Part shown: positions 49,550-57,723 of the stretch, in pieces
Numbering within the stretch: the first letter of the stretch is position 1
Layout of the letters: each line of letters starts with the position of its first letter
NCBI RefSeq assembly: GCF_037975215.1
Contig: NZ_CP150239.1
Coordinates: 1,836,001 to 1,900,000, forward strand
Length of the DNA stretch: 64,000 bases
Direction: 5' to 3'
DNA from: Solibacillus sp. FSL R5-0449
GTDB lineage: Bacteria > Bacillota > Bacilli > Bacillales_A > Planococcaceae
Program-made: the position numbers and the translations under genes
The notes under the pieces: model-generated
What the model was told of the DNA's origin: nothing
The model's database searches: none
What the model saw: only the letters and a program-made list of their open reading frames with translations

Positions 49550-50002
49550 TTATATTATCTTAATTTTCTTTAACTGTGATTCTCTTGTTATCTCTCTTTT
49601 CCCGTGGGTAATTTCGTTATAAGTATAATAAGTATGGGACTGCATATTACCTTCTTTTGGAATTGGTAAATGGTTCAAATTCTTTTCGATTTTTAGAATA
49701 TAAAACTTATAATCTTCCTTTTCACCAAATCCAAAAGTATATTTCCGTTCATTTATATAACCTCGAAGTCGCTCTTTAATATCAGTGTTTAAAAAGCTGA
49801 TCTGCTCATATATATTTTGTTCTTCAGGCTTTAAAACTAGCTCATTTTCAATACTGTATAATGTATCCATAACACCACCGACTTTTCTGAACGTCATATA
49901 TTGTGCTTCCTTATATTTCCTCGGATGAGGATGGGCGTGTATTAGATACTTTTTAATCAAATCCATTGTTTGTGCAGCTGGTAAGGATATAACTTCTTTC
50001 AT
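49550..50002 (-). CDS. Uncharacterised third protein of the McrBC-type operon
   Basis: A 150-residue soluble protein that I do not recognise. Its ATG overlaps the mcrC stop by 4 bases and follows GGGGGTAAAT. It reads KYLIHAHPHPRKYKEAQYMTFRKVGGVMDTLY near the N-terminus and YTYNEITHGKREITRESQLKKIKII at the end. HAHPHPR gives a histidine cluster, and the tail is basic, so metal and nucleic acid binding are possible. Because of the coupling, it is probably part of the restriction complex or its immunity/regulatory protein. I see no nuclease motif. Confidence 0.55.
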   Translation of the reverse strand: MKEVISLPAAQTMDLIKKYLIHAHPHPRKYKEAQYMTFRKVGGVMDTLYSIENELVLKPEEQNIYEQISFLNTDIKERLRGYINERKYTFGFGEKEDYKFYILKIEKNLNHLPIPKEGNMQSHTYYTYNEITHGKREITRESQLKKIKII

Positions 50003-51066
50003 TGATTTACCCCCTTCATTAATGCAAAAAATTGATGAGCATATGCTAATAGGTCTTTCTTTATACCTTTAAAATCTTGCTGTAAATTTAGAGATACGAC
50101 ATAAATTGGATTACCTTTAATGTGATAAATATGATTTGGTTGATTTAATGCGGTAGTTTTCGCATAAAGTAACATACCTGCTACCGTTTCACCTGGATCA
50201 TTTTTCCAATTATTTATATACGTAAATATTTGATAAAGATTACCAGATTTTTGTTTTGCAACCCCACCTTTAAACCTTGCTACCATATTCTCAGAATAAA
50301 ATTTAGTATCCACTATCAAAGTCATTTTATCTTTCTTAAGTACAAGATCAGTTTGCATAATCGGTAAAGCATCTGTGAATTCATCATCAACATTCCAATG
50401 AATTTGGGGGTGAGATACATTATATTTCGTTTCACGTTTGAAAAATTCATAGATGAACTTTTCATATAAAGTTGATAGTCTTTGTTCATCTTGAACCTCT
50501 TTCATTAGTTGAGATGTAGAACTTTCATCAAATAATAATTGCTCATATAGATATCTACATACATCTACAATAAACTGGTAGCGAATATCTTGGCGGTTAT
50601 ATCTCACGTTTTTCCATAGCTTCAAATCTAACTCTACATCTGATACCTCTGTAAAATACGCCAGCAAACCGTAAAACAATCTACGCATTTTTCGACTTAT
50701 TTTATTTGAACGAGATAGGTAAACGAGTGTCGCTTTAATAATTTGATTCAACAATATATTTTCTGAGAATTCATCATAAACCACTGAGATTTTCTTATTA
50801 ACCAATGTATTTTTCTTTATCGTGGAATTGATATCAATTTTCCCCTTAATAACATTGGAAGTCTCTTCAATGCTTATATAATCTTTACTTAATCCTCCGC
50901 GAATCAAAACAGGTATACCAATCATTAAAATTTCTGCGTATAGCTCTTTGACGTCCTCAAACTTTTCTGTCCCGATTTGTTTATACTCAGAAAGACTTAA
51001 CGTTTGATATGCATAGGAAAGCATATAGTATATATTACGAATAGGAATATTATTATTTCTCTCCAT
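49999..51066 (-). CDS. mcrC: McrC-like nuclease subunit
   Basis: A 355-residue protein of the McrBC 5-methylcytosine-system McrC family. The N-terminal part carries IPIRNIYYMLSYAYQTL, found in most McrC proteins, and IKGKIDINSTIKKN (about 92-105). The PD-(D/E)XK nuclease site is at the C-terminal part: MQTDLVLKKDKMTLIVDTKFY (about 248-268), in which D, then D-x-K are the catalytic residues. The gene overlaps the mcrB end by 14 bases. McrC joins McrB rings to cut modified DNA. Confidence 0.9.
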   Translation of the reverse strand: MERNNNIPIRNIYYMLSYAYQTLSLSEYKQIGTEKFEDVKELYAEILMIGIPVLIRGGLSKDYISIEETSNVIKGKIDINSTIKKNTLVNKKISVVYDEFSENILLNQIIKATLVYLSRSNKISRKMRRLFYGLLAYFTEVSDVELDLKLWKNVRYNRQDIRYQFIVDVCRYLYEQLLFDESSTSQLMKEVQDEQRLSTLYEKFIYEFFKRETKYNVSHPQIHWNVDDEFTDALPIMQTDLVLKKDKMTLIVDTKFYSENMVARFKGGVAKQKSGNLYQIFTYINNWKNDPGETVAGMLLYAKTTALNQPNHIYHIKGNPIYVVSLNLQQDFKGIKKDLLAYAHQFFALMKGVNQ

Positions 51067-53158
51067 CGTAACAACCTCTTAGTCGCTCAGCCCAATGATT
51101 TACCTTCTGCTCATCATCAAACCAATACTCGAATAACTGTGGAATAATTTCATATTCAATAACTTCCTCTACTCGATTTGTAGCATCTACTTTATAAGCA
51201 TCCCCTACAAAATAGCTATGTCCAATTTGAAAGCCTGTCCCTAGTTCTTCAACAATTTGATTATTTAAAGTTTTGATTTCATCAATGATACGTTTTAAAA
51301 CGTCTGGATTATTTAATTCATTTACATACAACTTAAATGTCTCATTTTGGAACGCCGGTTTAATTTCAAAAAACGAGAATCTTCTTCTAAGTGCATAATC
51401 TAATAAAGCTAAACTTCTATCTGCCGTATTCATCATTCCAATGATATATAAATTCGAAGGTACAGAAAACTTCTCGTTAGAATAAAGAAGATTGATTTGC
51501 TCACCTCGCTTATCAGCTTCGATTAGCATCATCAATTCCCCGAATATTTTACTCATATTCCCGCGATTAATTTCATCAATAACAAAAAAGTAATCTCGTT
51601 CTGGATCTCGTGCTGCTTTTCTAGCAAACTTCACAAACGGACCTTGTTTCAGTTCAAATCCATCCCCTTCAGCTTTTGGACGGAACCCTTCAATGAAGTC
51701 TTCATAACTATAGCTTTGGTGGAACTGAACCATATGGATACGAGTTTCATCCTTCTCTTCCATCATGACATACGCTAACCGTTTAGCAATAAATGTTTTA
51801 CCTACTCCTGGTGCCCCTTTTAAAATAAGATTCTTCTTATTTTCAAGTAGAGAAATTAGACGTACAAGCTCCTTCTTATCAATAAATACAGCCGAAAGAA
51901 AATCATCCATTGTAAAATTTTCATTTTCTTGTACAGTAGGTTTAGATTCAATAAAACGAATGTAGTAATCAATTGAACTGCCTGAAACGCCTTTATATTT
52001 TTTGTAGGAATCATCTGATAAAACGATATCTTTTAACAGTTTCAGTTGCTCAATATCTGATTCACCAAAAATGGCAGCTTCAAAATGGCGTTCTATTTCC
52101 TTTAATGCATTTACTTTTTGCTTAACTGTTTTATCGTTTAAGCTAGCTCCTGTATCTGTAATTTGATTGGATAACCAAGTTTGAAACTCATTTACTTCAG
52201 CAATTTTTGGATCAATAAAATCTTCATTCATTACTTTGTCTATTTCTTGAATAAAATTTGGATAATTATTTAAACATGTTAATGTTTTTTGAGCAAAAGT
52301 CTGATGTAGCTCCCACTTTCCGACTTGAAGCCACTTTACTGTTCTTCTATGTTTATACTCTGATGCTTCATAATCGAAGTAGTAATCTCCCGTAACAACT
52401 CCGCGTGCGAGAATTTTTTTTATTCCCTCTTTCACATATATGATGTCGCCTATTTTAATGTCGCTATAGAAATCCCACACAGCCTTTGTATCATGAACAG
52501 GCCGCACTCCATCTGCTCTTTGCTCTGATATTCTTCGTTCAACAGCTTCTTTTAAACTATAGTTCTTTATATCACCTAAATAGTCCCAACCAATGGCAAT
52601 TACATTATCGTTGTGAAACTGCTCCCATAATCTAGAGTTTTCACCCGGTGAAATCAACCAATAATTAACGCCTTTATCAATTTCATCTTCTTGATTCGCA
52701 ATTTTCTTCTCTTTTTTAGGATAAATTAACGTAGGATTTTCAGCATAATATAAAAATATTAAATACGAGCGAATTAAAACACCCCAGTCAGGTATCCCAC
52801 CTAAATTATCCGGTTTACTTCTTACGCCTCGATTATATTCATCTTCCGCATAATTTTGTCTAAATTGAATTCTTGTTGTACCAAACTTTTCAGGATAGTG
52901 AGGCGTACCTCTACCCATCACAAATTTCTCAATATCCTCATCATTTTGTTCTGTCATTTGTTGATAAATATCTTTAAATTCTGAGTAAGATTGATACTCA
53001 AAGAAATTTCCTTTATAACCGATAGCTAATCCGAACTTTTCTAACAGTTGTCCAAGTTTTTCAAGATATGGTGCGTACCAAACCCCTGTTTTTTCCCCTA
53101 AGTTTTCCGTCACCCAATCTTTATATTTTTCTTTTTGATTATTCACAACATCATTCAT
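51053..53158 (-). CDS. mcrB: McrB-like AAA+ GTPase with EVE-like modified-base reader
   Basis: A 701-residue protein in three parts. Residues 1-150 are of unknown fold. About 165-310 look like an EVE/PUA-like domain: YWLISPGENSRLWEQFHNDN, VIAIGWDYLGDI, then IGDIIYVKEGIKKILARGVV. The AAA+ domain at about 430-650 has Walker A LKGAPGVGKTFIAKRLAYV, Walker B FFVIDEINRGNMSKIFGEL and the McrB signature IGMMNTADRSLALLDYALRRRF. EVE domains bind modified cytosines, so this is a type IV restriction system against modified phage DNA. GGAGGTAGGCT precedes the ATG. Confidence 0.9.
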   Translation of the reverse strand: MNDVVNNQKEKYKDWVTENLGEKTGVWYAPYLEKLGQLLEKFGLAIGYKGNFFEYQSYSEFKDIYQQMTEQNDEDIEKFVMGRGTPHYPEKFGTTRIQFRQNYAEDEYNRGVRSKPDNLGGIPDWGVLIRSYLIFLYYAENPTLIYPKKEKKIANQEDEIDKGVNYWLISPGENSRLWEQFHNDNVIAIGWDYLGDIKNYSLKEAVERRISEQRADGVRPVHDTKAVWDFYSDIKIGDIIYVKEGIKKILARGVVTGDYYFDYEASEYKHRRTVKWLQVGKWELHQTFAQKTLTCLNNYPNFIQEIDKVMNEDFIDPKIAEVNEFQTWLSNQITDTGASLNDKTVKQKVNALKEIERHFEAAIFGESDIEQLKLLKDIVLSDDSYKKYKGVSGSSIDYYIRFIESKPTVQENENFTMDDFLSAVFIDKKELVRLISLLENKKNLILKGAPGVGKTFIAKRLAYVMMEEKDETRIHMVQFHQSYSYEDFIEGFRPKAEGDGFELKQGPFVKFARKAARDPERDYFFVIDEINRGNMSKIFGELMMLIEADKRGEQINLLYSNEKFSVPSNLYIIGMMNTADRSLALLDYALRRRFSFFEIKPAFQNETFKLYVNELNNPDVLKRIIDEIKTLNNQIVEELGTGFQIGHSYFVGDAYKVDATNRVEEVIEYEIIPQLFEYWFDDEQKVNHWAERLRGCYDGEK

Positions 53159-53417
53159 AGCCTACCTCCAAAAGTTTTATAAATATATGTATTCTTAAAT
53201 CATCTTACTATACAATGTAAAATGTTACCAAATAATATACTGAGGAATTCGCGGGCACACTTGTTTTGGCTAATTCCCATCTTGCCTACGAAGTTCAGAA
53301 CTTACACCCGAAAACACATGCACATTACGAGCTCATTAAAAATATAGGTATAAAACTTATAATACAGTTAATACAGTTATTACAGAGAAACAAAAAAATG
53401 TTACACAAACCACTTGT

Positions 53418-53450
53418 TTACTCTTTTGTCCTCAATTTGTCCGCAGAATT
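53418..53450 (-). pseudogene. Phage-type integrase remnant 2 (C-terminal tail only)
   Basis: On the minus strand NSADKLRTKE and a stop, as at the end of remnant 1 (NLAEKLRTKG). The 16 bases ACAAACCACTTGTTTA (53405-53420, + strand), at and beyond the stop, are identical to 45523-45538. The body of the gene is absent. The rest of 53159-53511 has no gene that I can identify. Confidence 0.6.
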
Positions 53451-53511
53451 ATTTTTTTTTTGCTTTTATTTAACGATATTGAATGTAACTGTATACAAGG
53501 AGGCAATTATC

Positions 53512-53727
53512 TTGAATAAAAGGAATAATAAATTGTTTTTAACCTGTGTTTTCGGTTTTCTTATAGGTCTTTTCTTTCCATTTTCAAAAACAATGGGTCT
53601 CTCATTTGATGTCTTATTAGTTTCTTTGTTTGGGGAAGATAGCATTTGGGCTGGACTTTTTTCACTCTTCTTAATTGCTATATTAGCTTTGAGCCTAAGG
53701 AAAATTATCTCCAAAACAGCTTCTTGA
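53512..53727 (+). CDS. Small two-helix membrane protein
   Basis: A 71-residue protein with a TTG start 8 bases after AAGGAGG, which is stronger evidence than the longer open frame. Two hydrophobic helices: about 7-24 (LFLTCVFGFLIGLFFPF) and 42-60 (WAGLFSLFLIAILAL), with FSKTMGLSFDV between. A terminator follows. I do not recognise the family. Its location, alone between integrase debris and the kinase gene, suggests an accessory gene. Confidence 0.6.
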   Translation: MNKRNNKLFLTCVFGFLIGLFFPFSKTMGLSFDVLLVSLFGEDSIWAGLFSLFLIAILALSLRKIISKTAS

Positions 53728-53750
53728 TAACCTTCAAATCGCTACAGCTA

Positions 53751-53794
53751 AAAAACCTTCGAAATGATGATGTACTATCACTTCGAAGGTTTTG
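53751..53794 (+). terminator. Intrinsic terminator
   Basis: AAACCTTCGAA pairs with TTCGAAGGTTT around an 18-base loop, followed by TTG. Confidence 0.7.
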
Positions 53795-53888
53795 TTCGTT
53801 CCCTATGTTTCATTATACGACGTGCGATAAACACCACTTAAAAAGGCTATAGTACATTACTTGAATTAGTACCATAACCTTTTTCTAT

Positions 53889-55196
53889 TTACTTAATAGG
53901 AATTTTCACAATCGCTCTTGTCTCTTTTTCGTTTATTGCCTCAAGCGTAATCGATCCATTATATTTATTAATTGTTTCTTTCACAATAAACAGACCTTGT
54001 CCTCTAACTCTTCCATTCTCTACTTTTTTCGTTGAATAACCTTGTTTAAAAACATGATTTACATCAGGCAGCTTTCGTCCAACGTTTGTAATCGTAAACG
54101 TATAATTCAACTCGTCTGCTTTACAGCTAACTGAAATTTTACGAAGTTCCTCTGGTAACTCCATTGTCGCTTCTATCGCATTATCAATTATATTCGATAA
54201 GATATTGATTAAATCAATCGTTTTTATGTGATCAAATGGATTATCATCAACAGTTATCTGCATATCAATTTGTTGATTTTGACATGTTAATTTTTTTGTT
54301 TGCAGCAATATTGCTAACCCCGGGTGATCAAGATTCAATTTAATGGATTCAATTATCTGTATGTCTTTAGACAAATAATCAACATACTTTTTCGCTTGAT
54401 CTACCTCACCCATATGGAGAAACCCATGTAAAACTTGAATATGATTAACGTAATCGTGTCTTAATGACGAAACAGAAGCAATTAATGTTTTAATTTCCTT
54501 TTGATATGTAGATTCCGTAGATCCAACTTCTTTTTGATACCACTTTTGTAAAAGTAAGAAAGAAATAATAAAGATAATCACAAAAAATCCGCTAAGTACT
54601 AATAAAGAAATATTACTTTTAATAACTGTTTTTTTAATCCCGTCAAGTGTATCCGTACTAATATCTATAGTAAGGTAGCTGATGATTTCCCCTTTTTCAT
54701 TTATAATAGGAGTCCCCACCGTTATATAATGTGGACCATATTTCATATCATCTAAAACTCCTGTTACAAATTGCTTTCCTTCTTCGTATGCTAGTTTCAC
54801 TTGAGCCTCTGGTACAGTACAATCTTCACCTATTGGAAAATCATTTGGATCATCCTTGTTTTCAGGATAACCTACAATCAAAGTTGTCGAAACAGTAGGA
54901 TTGTTTATTTCCACTGTATAGACGTATAATACACCTAGCTTTTCTCGGGCATCATTTAAATAATCCCGTATTGTCCAATAGTCTTCATCACGATTCCGTT
55001 CTTTTAAAAATCGCTCATATGTTTCCAGATCAATTGCCTTAGCAATGGATTTGGCAGATTCAAGACTCTGGTTAGCAATCGCCTCTTCGACAGTATCTCC
55101 AATTTTTATATAGGAAGTATACATAGTTATTCCAATAAAGAATATGACTAATACGATAGATAACACCATGATGAGCCTTAATTTAAAACGTCTCAT
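53889..55196 (-). CDS. Orphan sensor histidine kinase (Spo0B-type H-box, GHKL ATPase)
   Basis: A 435-residue membrane kinase. Helix 1 (about 7-28), an extracellular sensor part of about 165 residues with a Cache-like look (YVYTVEINNPTVSTTLIVGYPE, YITVGTPIINEKGEIISYLTIDIS), helix 2 (about 200-222). The phosphorylation box is SSLRHDYVNHIQVLHGFLHMG (His at about 250), as in AgrC/DcuS/Spo0B-like kinases. The ATPase has an N box IDLINILSNIIDNAIEA (about 330) and a G box RGQGLFIVKETI. No response regulator gene is next to it, so the partner is elsewhere or lost. Confidence 0.86.
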   Translation of the reverse strand: MRRFKLRLIMVLSIVLVIFFIGITMYTSYIKIGDTVEEAIANQSLESAKSIAKAIDLETYERFLKERNRDEDYWTIRDYLNDAREKLGVLYVYTVEINNPTVSTTLIVGYPENKDDPNDFPIGEDCTVPEAQVKLAYEEGKQFVTGVLDDMKYGPHYITVGTPIINEKGEIISYLTIDISTDTLDGIKKTVIKSNISLLVLSGFFVIIFIISFLLLQKWYQKEVGSTESTYQKEIKTLIASVSSLRHDYVNHIQVLHGFLHMGEVDQAKKYVDYLSKDIQIIESIKLNLDHPGLAILLQTKKLTCQNQQIDMQITVDDNPFDHIKTIDLINILSNIIDNAIEATMELPEELRKISVSCKADELNYTFTITNVGRKLPDVNHVFKQGYSTKKVENGRVRGQGLFIVKETINKYNGSITLEAINEKETRAIVKIPIK

Positions 55197-55364
55197 ATCA
55201 ATAACAATCCTCCTTACTTTTTGCTTTAGCTCATCCCACCAACTGATGAAATAAGGGCAATTTCAATTAATTGCTCTCTTCTTTGTAACAATGAAAAACA
55301 CTAGAATAACATTAAGTACTTATCTTTCAATTAATAATCAGTATAAAATCTATAGTTATTAATA

Positions 55365-55556
55365 TTAATTCAATATAAAAGCAACAAAAAACAGTATAAA
55401 TGTTCTAAATCCTTTTGTCCAAAAAACTTTTATATTACTAAATACTGGAATTGTATATTTTTCCCTTAACTTAAGGTTAATTCTTCTTTTATAGAATATT
55501 AAAATGGGAATATTTAATGGAATACCCAAAAGCAAAAACCAGAAATTATGTAAGCG
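55365..55556 (-). pseudogene. Possible decayed membrane-protein fragment
   Basis: In the 55197-55628 gap, an open frame without a start codon reads FWFLLLGIPLNIPILIFYKR then EKYTIPVFSNIKVFWTKGF and a hydrophobic end. It looks like the C-terminal part of a membrane protein. A short coding-like frame just upstream (VTELEEYKLRLTLYTCGKEK, 55558-55625) is in another phase. Family not recognised; the rest of the gap holds nothing else that I can see. Confidence 0.3.
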
Positions 55557-55628
55557 CTATAGCTTTTTCTTTACCACAAGTATAAAGTGTCAATCTTAGT
55601 TTATATTCTTCTAACTCAGTCACTCCAA

Positions 55629-55658
55629 TAAAAAAAGATTCCCCTGACCAGGAGAATC
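55629..55658 (-). terminator. Intrinsic terminator after the YdcF-family gene
   Basis: GATTCTCCTGG and CCAGGGGAATC-like arms pair across a tight loop, then eight T residues on the minus strand. Confidence 0.8.
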
Positions 55659-55712
55659 ACATCCCAAAAACAACAAATTGTAAATTCAGCCTTTGTCGTT
55701 TTCTTTGCATTA

Positions 55713-56714
55713 TTACATTGTACGGAATACTAAAAAAGAAAAAATAGTGAACATAGGGATAAGAGCTATATGCCGCCACTTAAACATTTCAAGTAAACCT
55801 ATAAATTCTCGTGTAAATGCATTGGGCACATAGTAAAAAGCCGTTTTTGAGCCTACTCCATTTGCTCTTAACTTTGCTCGTTTTGCATAGTAACTAGCGC
55901 GCAAAATATGATAGTTATTCGATACAAATATTCCCCGTGCTTTCGCGCCAAATCGTTTCATAATAATTTTTTTCGAGAAAAGCATATTCTCATATGTTGT
56001 TGTCGATTGGTCATCAATGACGACTGCCTCATCTGGAATATCAGGATAATGCTTATGAATATATTGCTTCATTGCATAGCTTTCGGCTACTTTCTCGTCA
56101 CTTCCTTGGCCCCCTGATGTAATGATTAAAGGATATCCACCGTATTTTTTATATTGCTGGACACCCTTTACAATTCGGCTTGCAAGGAGCGGCGGTACTT
56201 GGTCACCAATTAAGCCAGATCCCAGAATAATTATGTAATCTGGTCTATAAACAATCGGCCGCCAATTATAAAGAACTAAGTAAATCGCTGTAGCTGAATA
56301 CATCATGGTAAAGTAAACAAAAAGGCCAAACACATAGAAAAATCCGGCTTCGCTATACTTATTGCCGGTGCCCGGATACATCGAATAAATATAGTAGACT
56401 AGTACAATATTAACTGTAACACCAATCAAACCAATAAATAAATTCGACTTTTTGCGCCCTTCCTTTTCGAGTAAAACTTTACTATTAAAATAAGTTAAAA
56501 CGGACATCGACGCCATAACAAGCGGAATGAAGGCAAAAACAAATACATAACCTGTAATGTTGACAACCTGCTCGCTAAAATCTTGATTAAAGAATATTTT
56601 TTCCGTGTAATAAAGCAAATTGATTAACAAAATAATTGCTAAAATATTCATATTATTATACCAACGAGGTTCAATAATAAAAAGTGCAATAATGATGAAA
56701 ATTAAAAATACCAA
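55713..56714 (-). CDS. YdcF family (DUF218) membrane protein
   Basis: A 333-residue protein with a TTG start 7 bases after AGGAGGAG. Five hydrophobic helices occupy the first 155 residues. The DUF218 domain follows (about 163-310): YIIILGSGLIGDQVPPLLASRI, PLIITSGGQGSDEKVAESYAMKQYI, VIDDQSTTTYENMLFSKKI and GIFVSNNYHILRASYYAKR. All four conserved blocks of the YdcF/SanA group are present. These proteins are linked with envelope integrity, and exact activity is unknown. A last helix lies near the end (IALIPMFTIFSFLVF). Confidence 0.86.
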   Translation of the reverse strand: MVFLIFIIIALFIIEPRWYNNMNILAIILLINLLYYTEKIFFNQDFSEQVVNITGYVFVFAFIPLVMASMSVLTYFNSKVLLEKEGRKKSNLFIGLIGVTVNIVLVYYIYSMYPGTGNKYSEAGFFYVFGLFVYFTMMYSATAIYLVLYNWRPIVYRPDYIIILGSGLIGDQVPPLLASRIVKGVQQYKKYGGYPLIITSGGQGSDEKVAESYAMKQYIHKHYPDIPDEAVVIDDQSTTTYENMLFSKKIIMKRFGAKARGIFVSNNYHILRASYYAKRAKLRANGVGSKTAFYYVPNAFTREFIGLLEMFKWRHIALIPMFTIFSFLVFRTM

Positions 56715-56924
56715 CCTAGCTCCTCCTAGTTCACTTTAAACCATTATTATACAATGCTTATTCCCGCTGCACTATCGATTTATAAAAAATAATTATCCAA
56801 CAAACATTCCCTATATGACCAAATTGTCATGTTAATAGCTGATTTGGCAACTAAATCGAAGAACTTTTATAAAATTGCTACGCGCTTCAACATTGCAGTT
56901 GAGTTGCGCAGGCAAATCAAGGCT

Positions 56925-57005
56925 TCAGCTGGCTATCATAATCAAATAGTTTTCCTCAAACATCGTCGCTAAAATACTCTGCTCCAGAAACTCTTTTTTA
57001 ATCAA
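56925..57005 (-). pseudogene. Phage DnaB-type helicase N-terminal fragment
   Basis: A TTG at 57005 overlaps the stop of the previous phage-like gene (TTGA) and gives KKEFLEQSILATMFEENYLI, like the first helix of phage replicative helicases (EQSVLGAM-type pattern), then a stop after 26 codons. The body is deleted. With the gene upstream this is the normal order of a phage replication module. Confidence 0.4.
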
Positions 57006-57244
57006 TAGCATTCACCTTCATCAAAATCGAGTATGACAGGTTCAAAATCAAGATTATTTTCCTGCTGTCTTGTAAGCGCATCGTTTAAATAGCTTTCAAA
57101 ATTTCCTGGTCGGAATAAGGTGATCGGTCTTAAATATTTGTTCATCTGCGGATCATTTTTCCAGTTTCTCACTTGTTCATCAATGACTAAGTAGCAATCT
57201 TCTGCTGTATGAAGTATGTGGTATGTGAACACTAAACTGGACAA
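57002..57244 (-). pseudogene. Phage replisome-organiser C-terminal domain fragment
   Basis: The frame encodes HTAEDCYLVIDEQVRNWKND then MNKYLRPITLFRPGNFESYL, which is the conserved phage C-terminal domain (W..D..M..YLRP.TLF...FE.YLN) of DnaD-like replication initiators. The N-terminal part is missing and is replaced by IS3 debris at 57228, so the present start codon is accidental. Residual phage replication genes. Confidence 0.65.
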
Positions 57245-57300
57245 AAATTAAAGGAGCTGTAGCTTGAATTCCACAGGCGTTAAATAGCCAAGTGTTCCTC
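57228..57300 (-). mobile_element. IS3-family transposase 3'-end remnant
   Basis: On the minus strand DGGTLGYLTPVEFKLQLL and a stop match the end of IS3-group OrfB (LGGLTPVEFR-type ending), followed by TTTAATTTTTGTCCAGTTT, like an IS3-type terminal inverted repeat. Only about 70 bases remain. It cuts the phage gene fragment at 57244. Confidence 0.65.
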
Positions 57301-57396
57301 CATCAAATTATTTTATGTGTTACTAAAAACAGGTTTATACCTACTGATAAGAACATACTGCCAATTATTAATGCTAAATTGCGCCCTGAAACGCAC

Positions 57397-57426
57397 AAAA
57401 GAGCATTTCCTTATCCAGGAAAGCTC
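57397..57426 (-). terminator. Intrinsic terminator after the AraC operon
   Basis: GAGC(T)TTTCC pairs with GGAAA(T)GCTC, then TTTTG on the minus strand. Confidence 0.7.
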
Positions 57427-57456
57427 CCGATTGTTGAAAATCGTTTCTAATTATTG

Positions 57457-57723
57457 CTAAGCTGTTACCGCAAAACGTGCGTAAATCTCTTTGACGGTGT
57501 TGTTGACCGCCAATTTGCTTTTCACATTTAACTCCAAAATCTTTCTACTTAGCTCTGCATCTGTTTCAAATAGAACTTGGTTTTGCACATAGATTTCATA
57601 GGCTTGTGGATGGTCACCTTTAATTTTTTCCATCTTGGATTCAATTTTATATTCCTTTGATCCAAAGCCTAATGACGTATAAATATTAAAAACAATATCA
57701 AATAGTAAATCGAGCAGTATCAT
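57457..57723 (-). CDS. Hypothetical protein co-transcribed with an AraC-type regulator
   Basis: An 88-residue protein that I do not recognise. A hydrophobic N-terminus (MILLDLLFDIVFNIYTSLGFG) is followed by a charged helical part (KEYKIESKMEKIKGDHPQAYE). Its ATG overlaps the stop of the regulator gene (ATGA), so translation is coupled. It may be an accessory to the regulator's sensing function. Confidence 0.6.
   Translation of the reverse strand: MILLDLLFDIVFNIYTSLGFGSKEYKIESKMEKIKGDHPQAYEIYVQNQVLFETDAELSRKILELNVKSKLAVNNTVKEIYARFAVTA

Noticed and set aside
41797-57300. Exact attL/attR pair at the 3' end of tRNA-Val
   Set aside because: I looked for a second copy of the tRNA 3' end (GTCGGGACCA) downstream and did not find one by eye; the tRNA link to the island is thus only positional.
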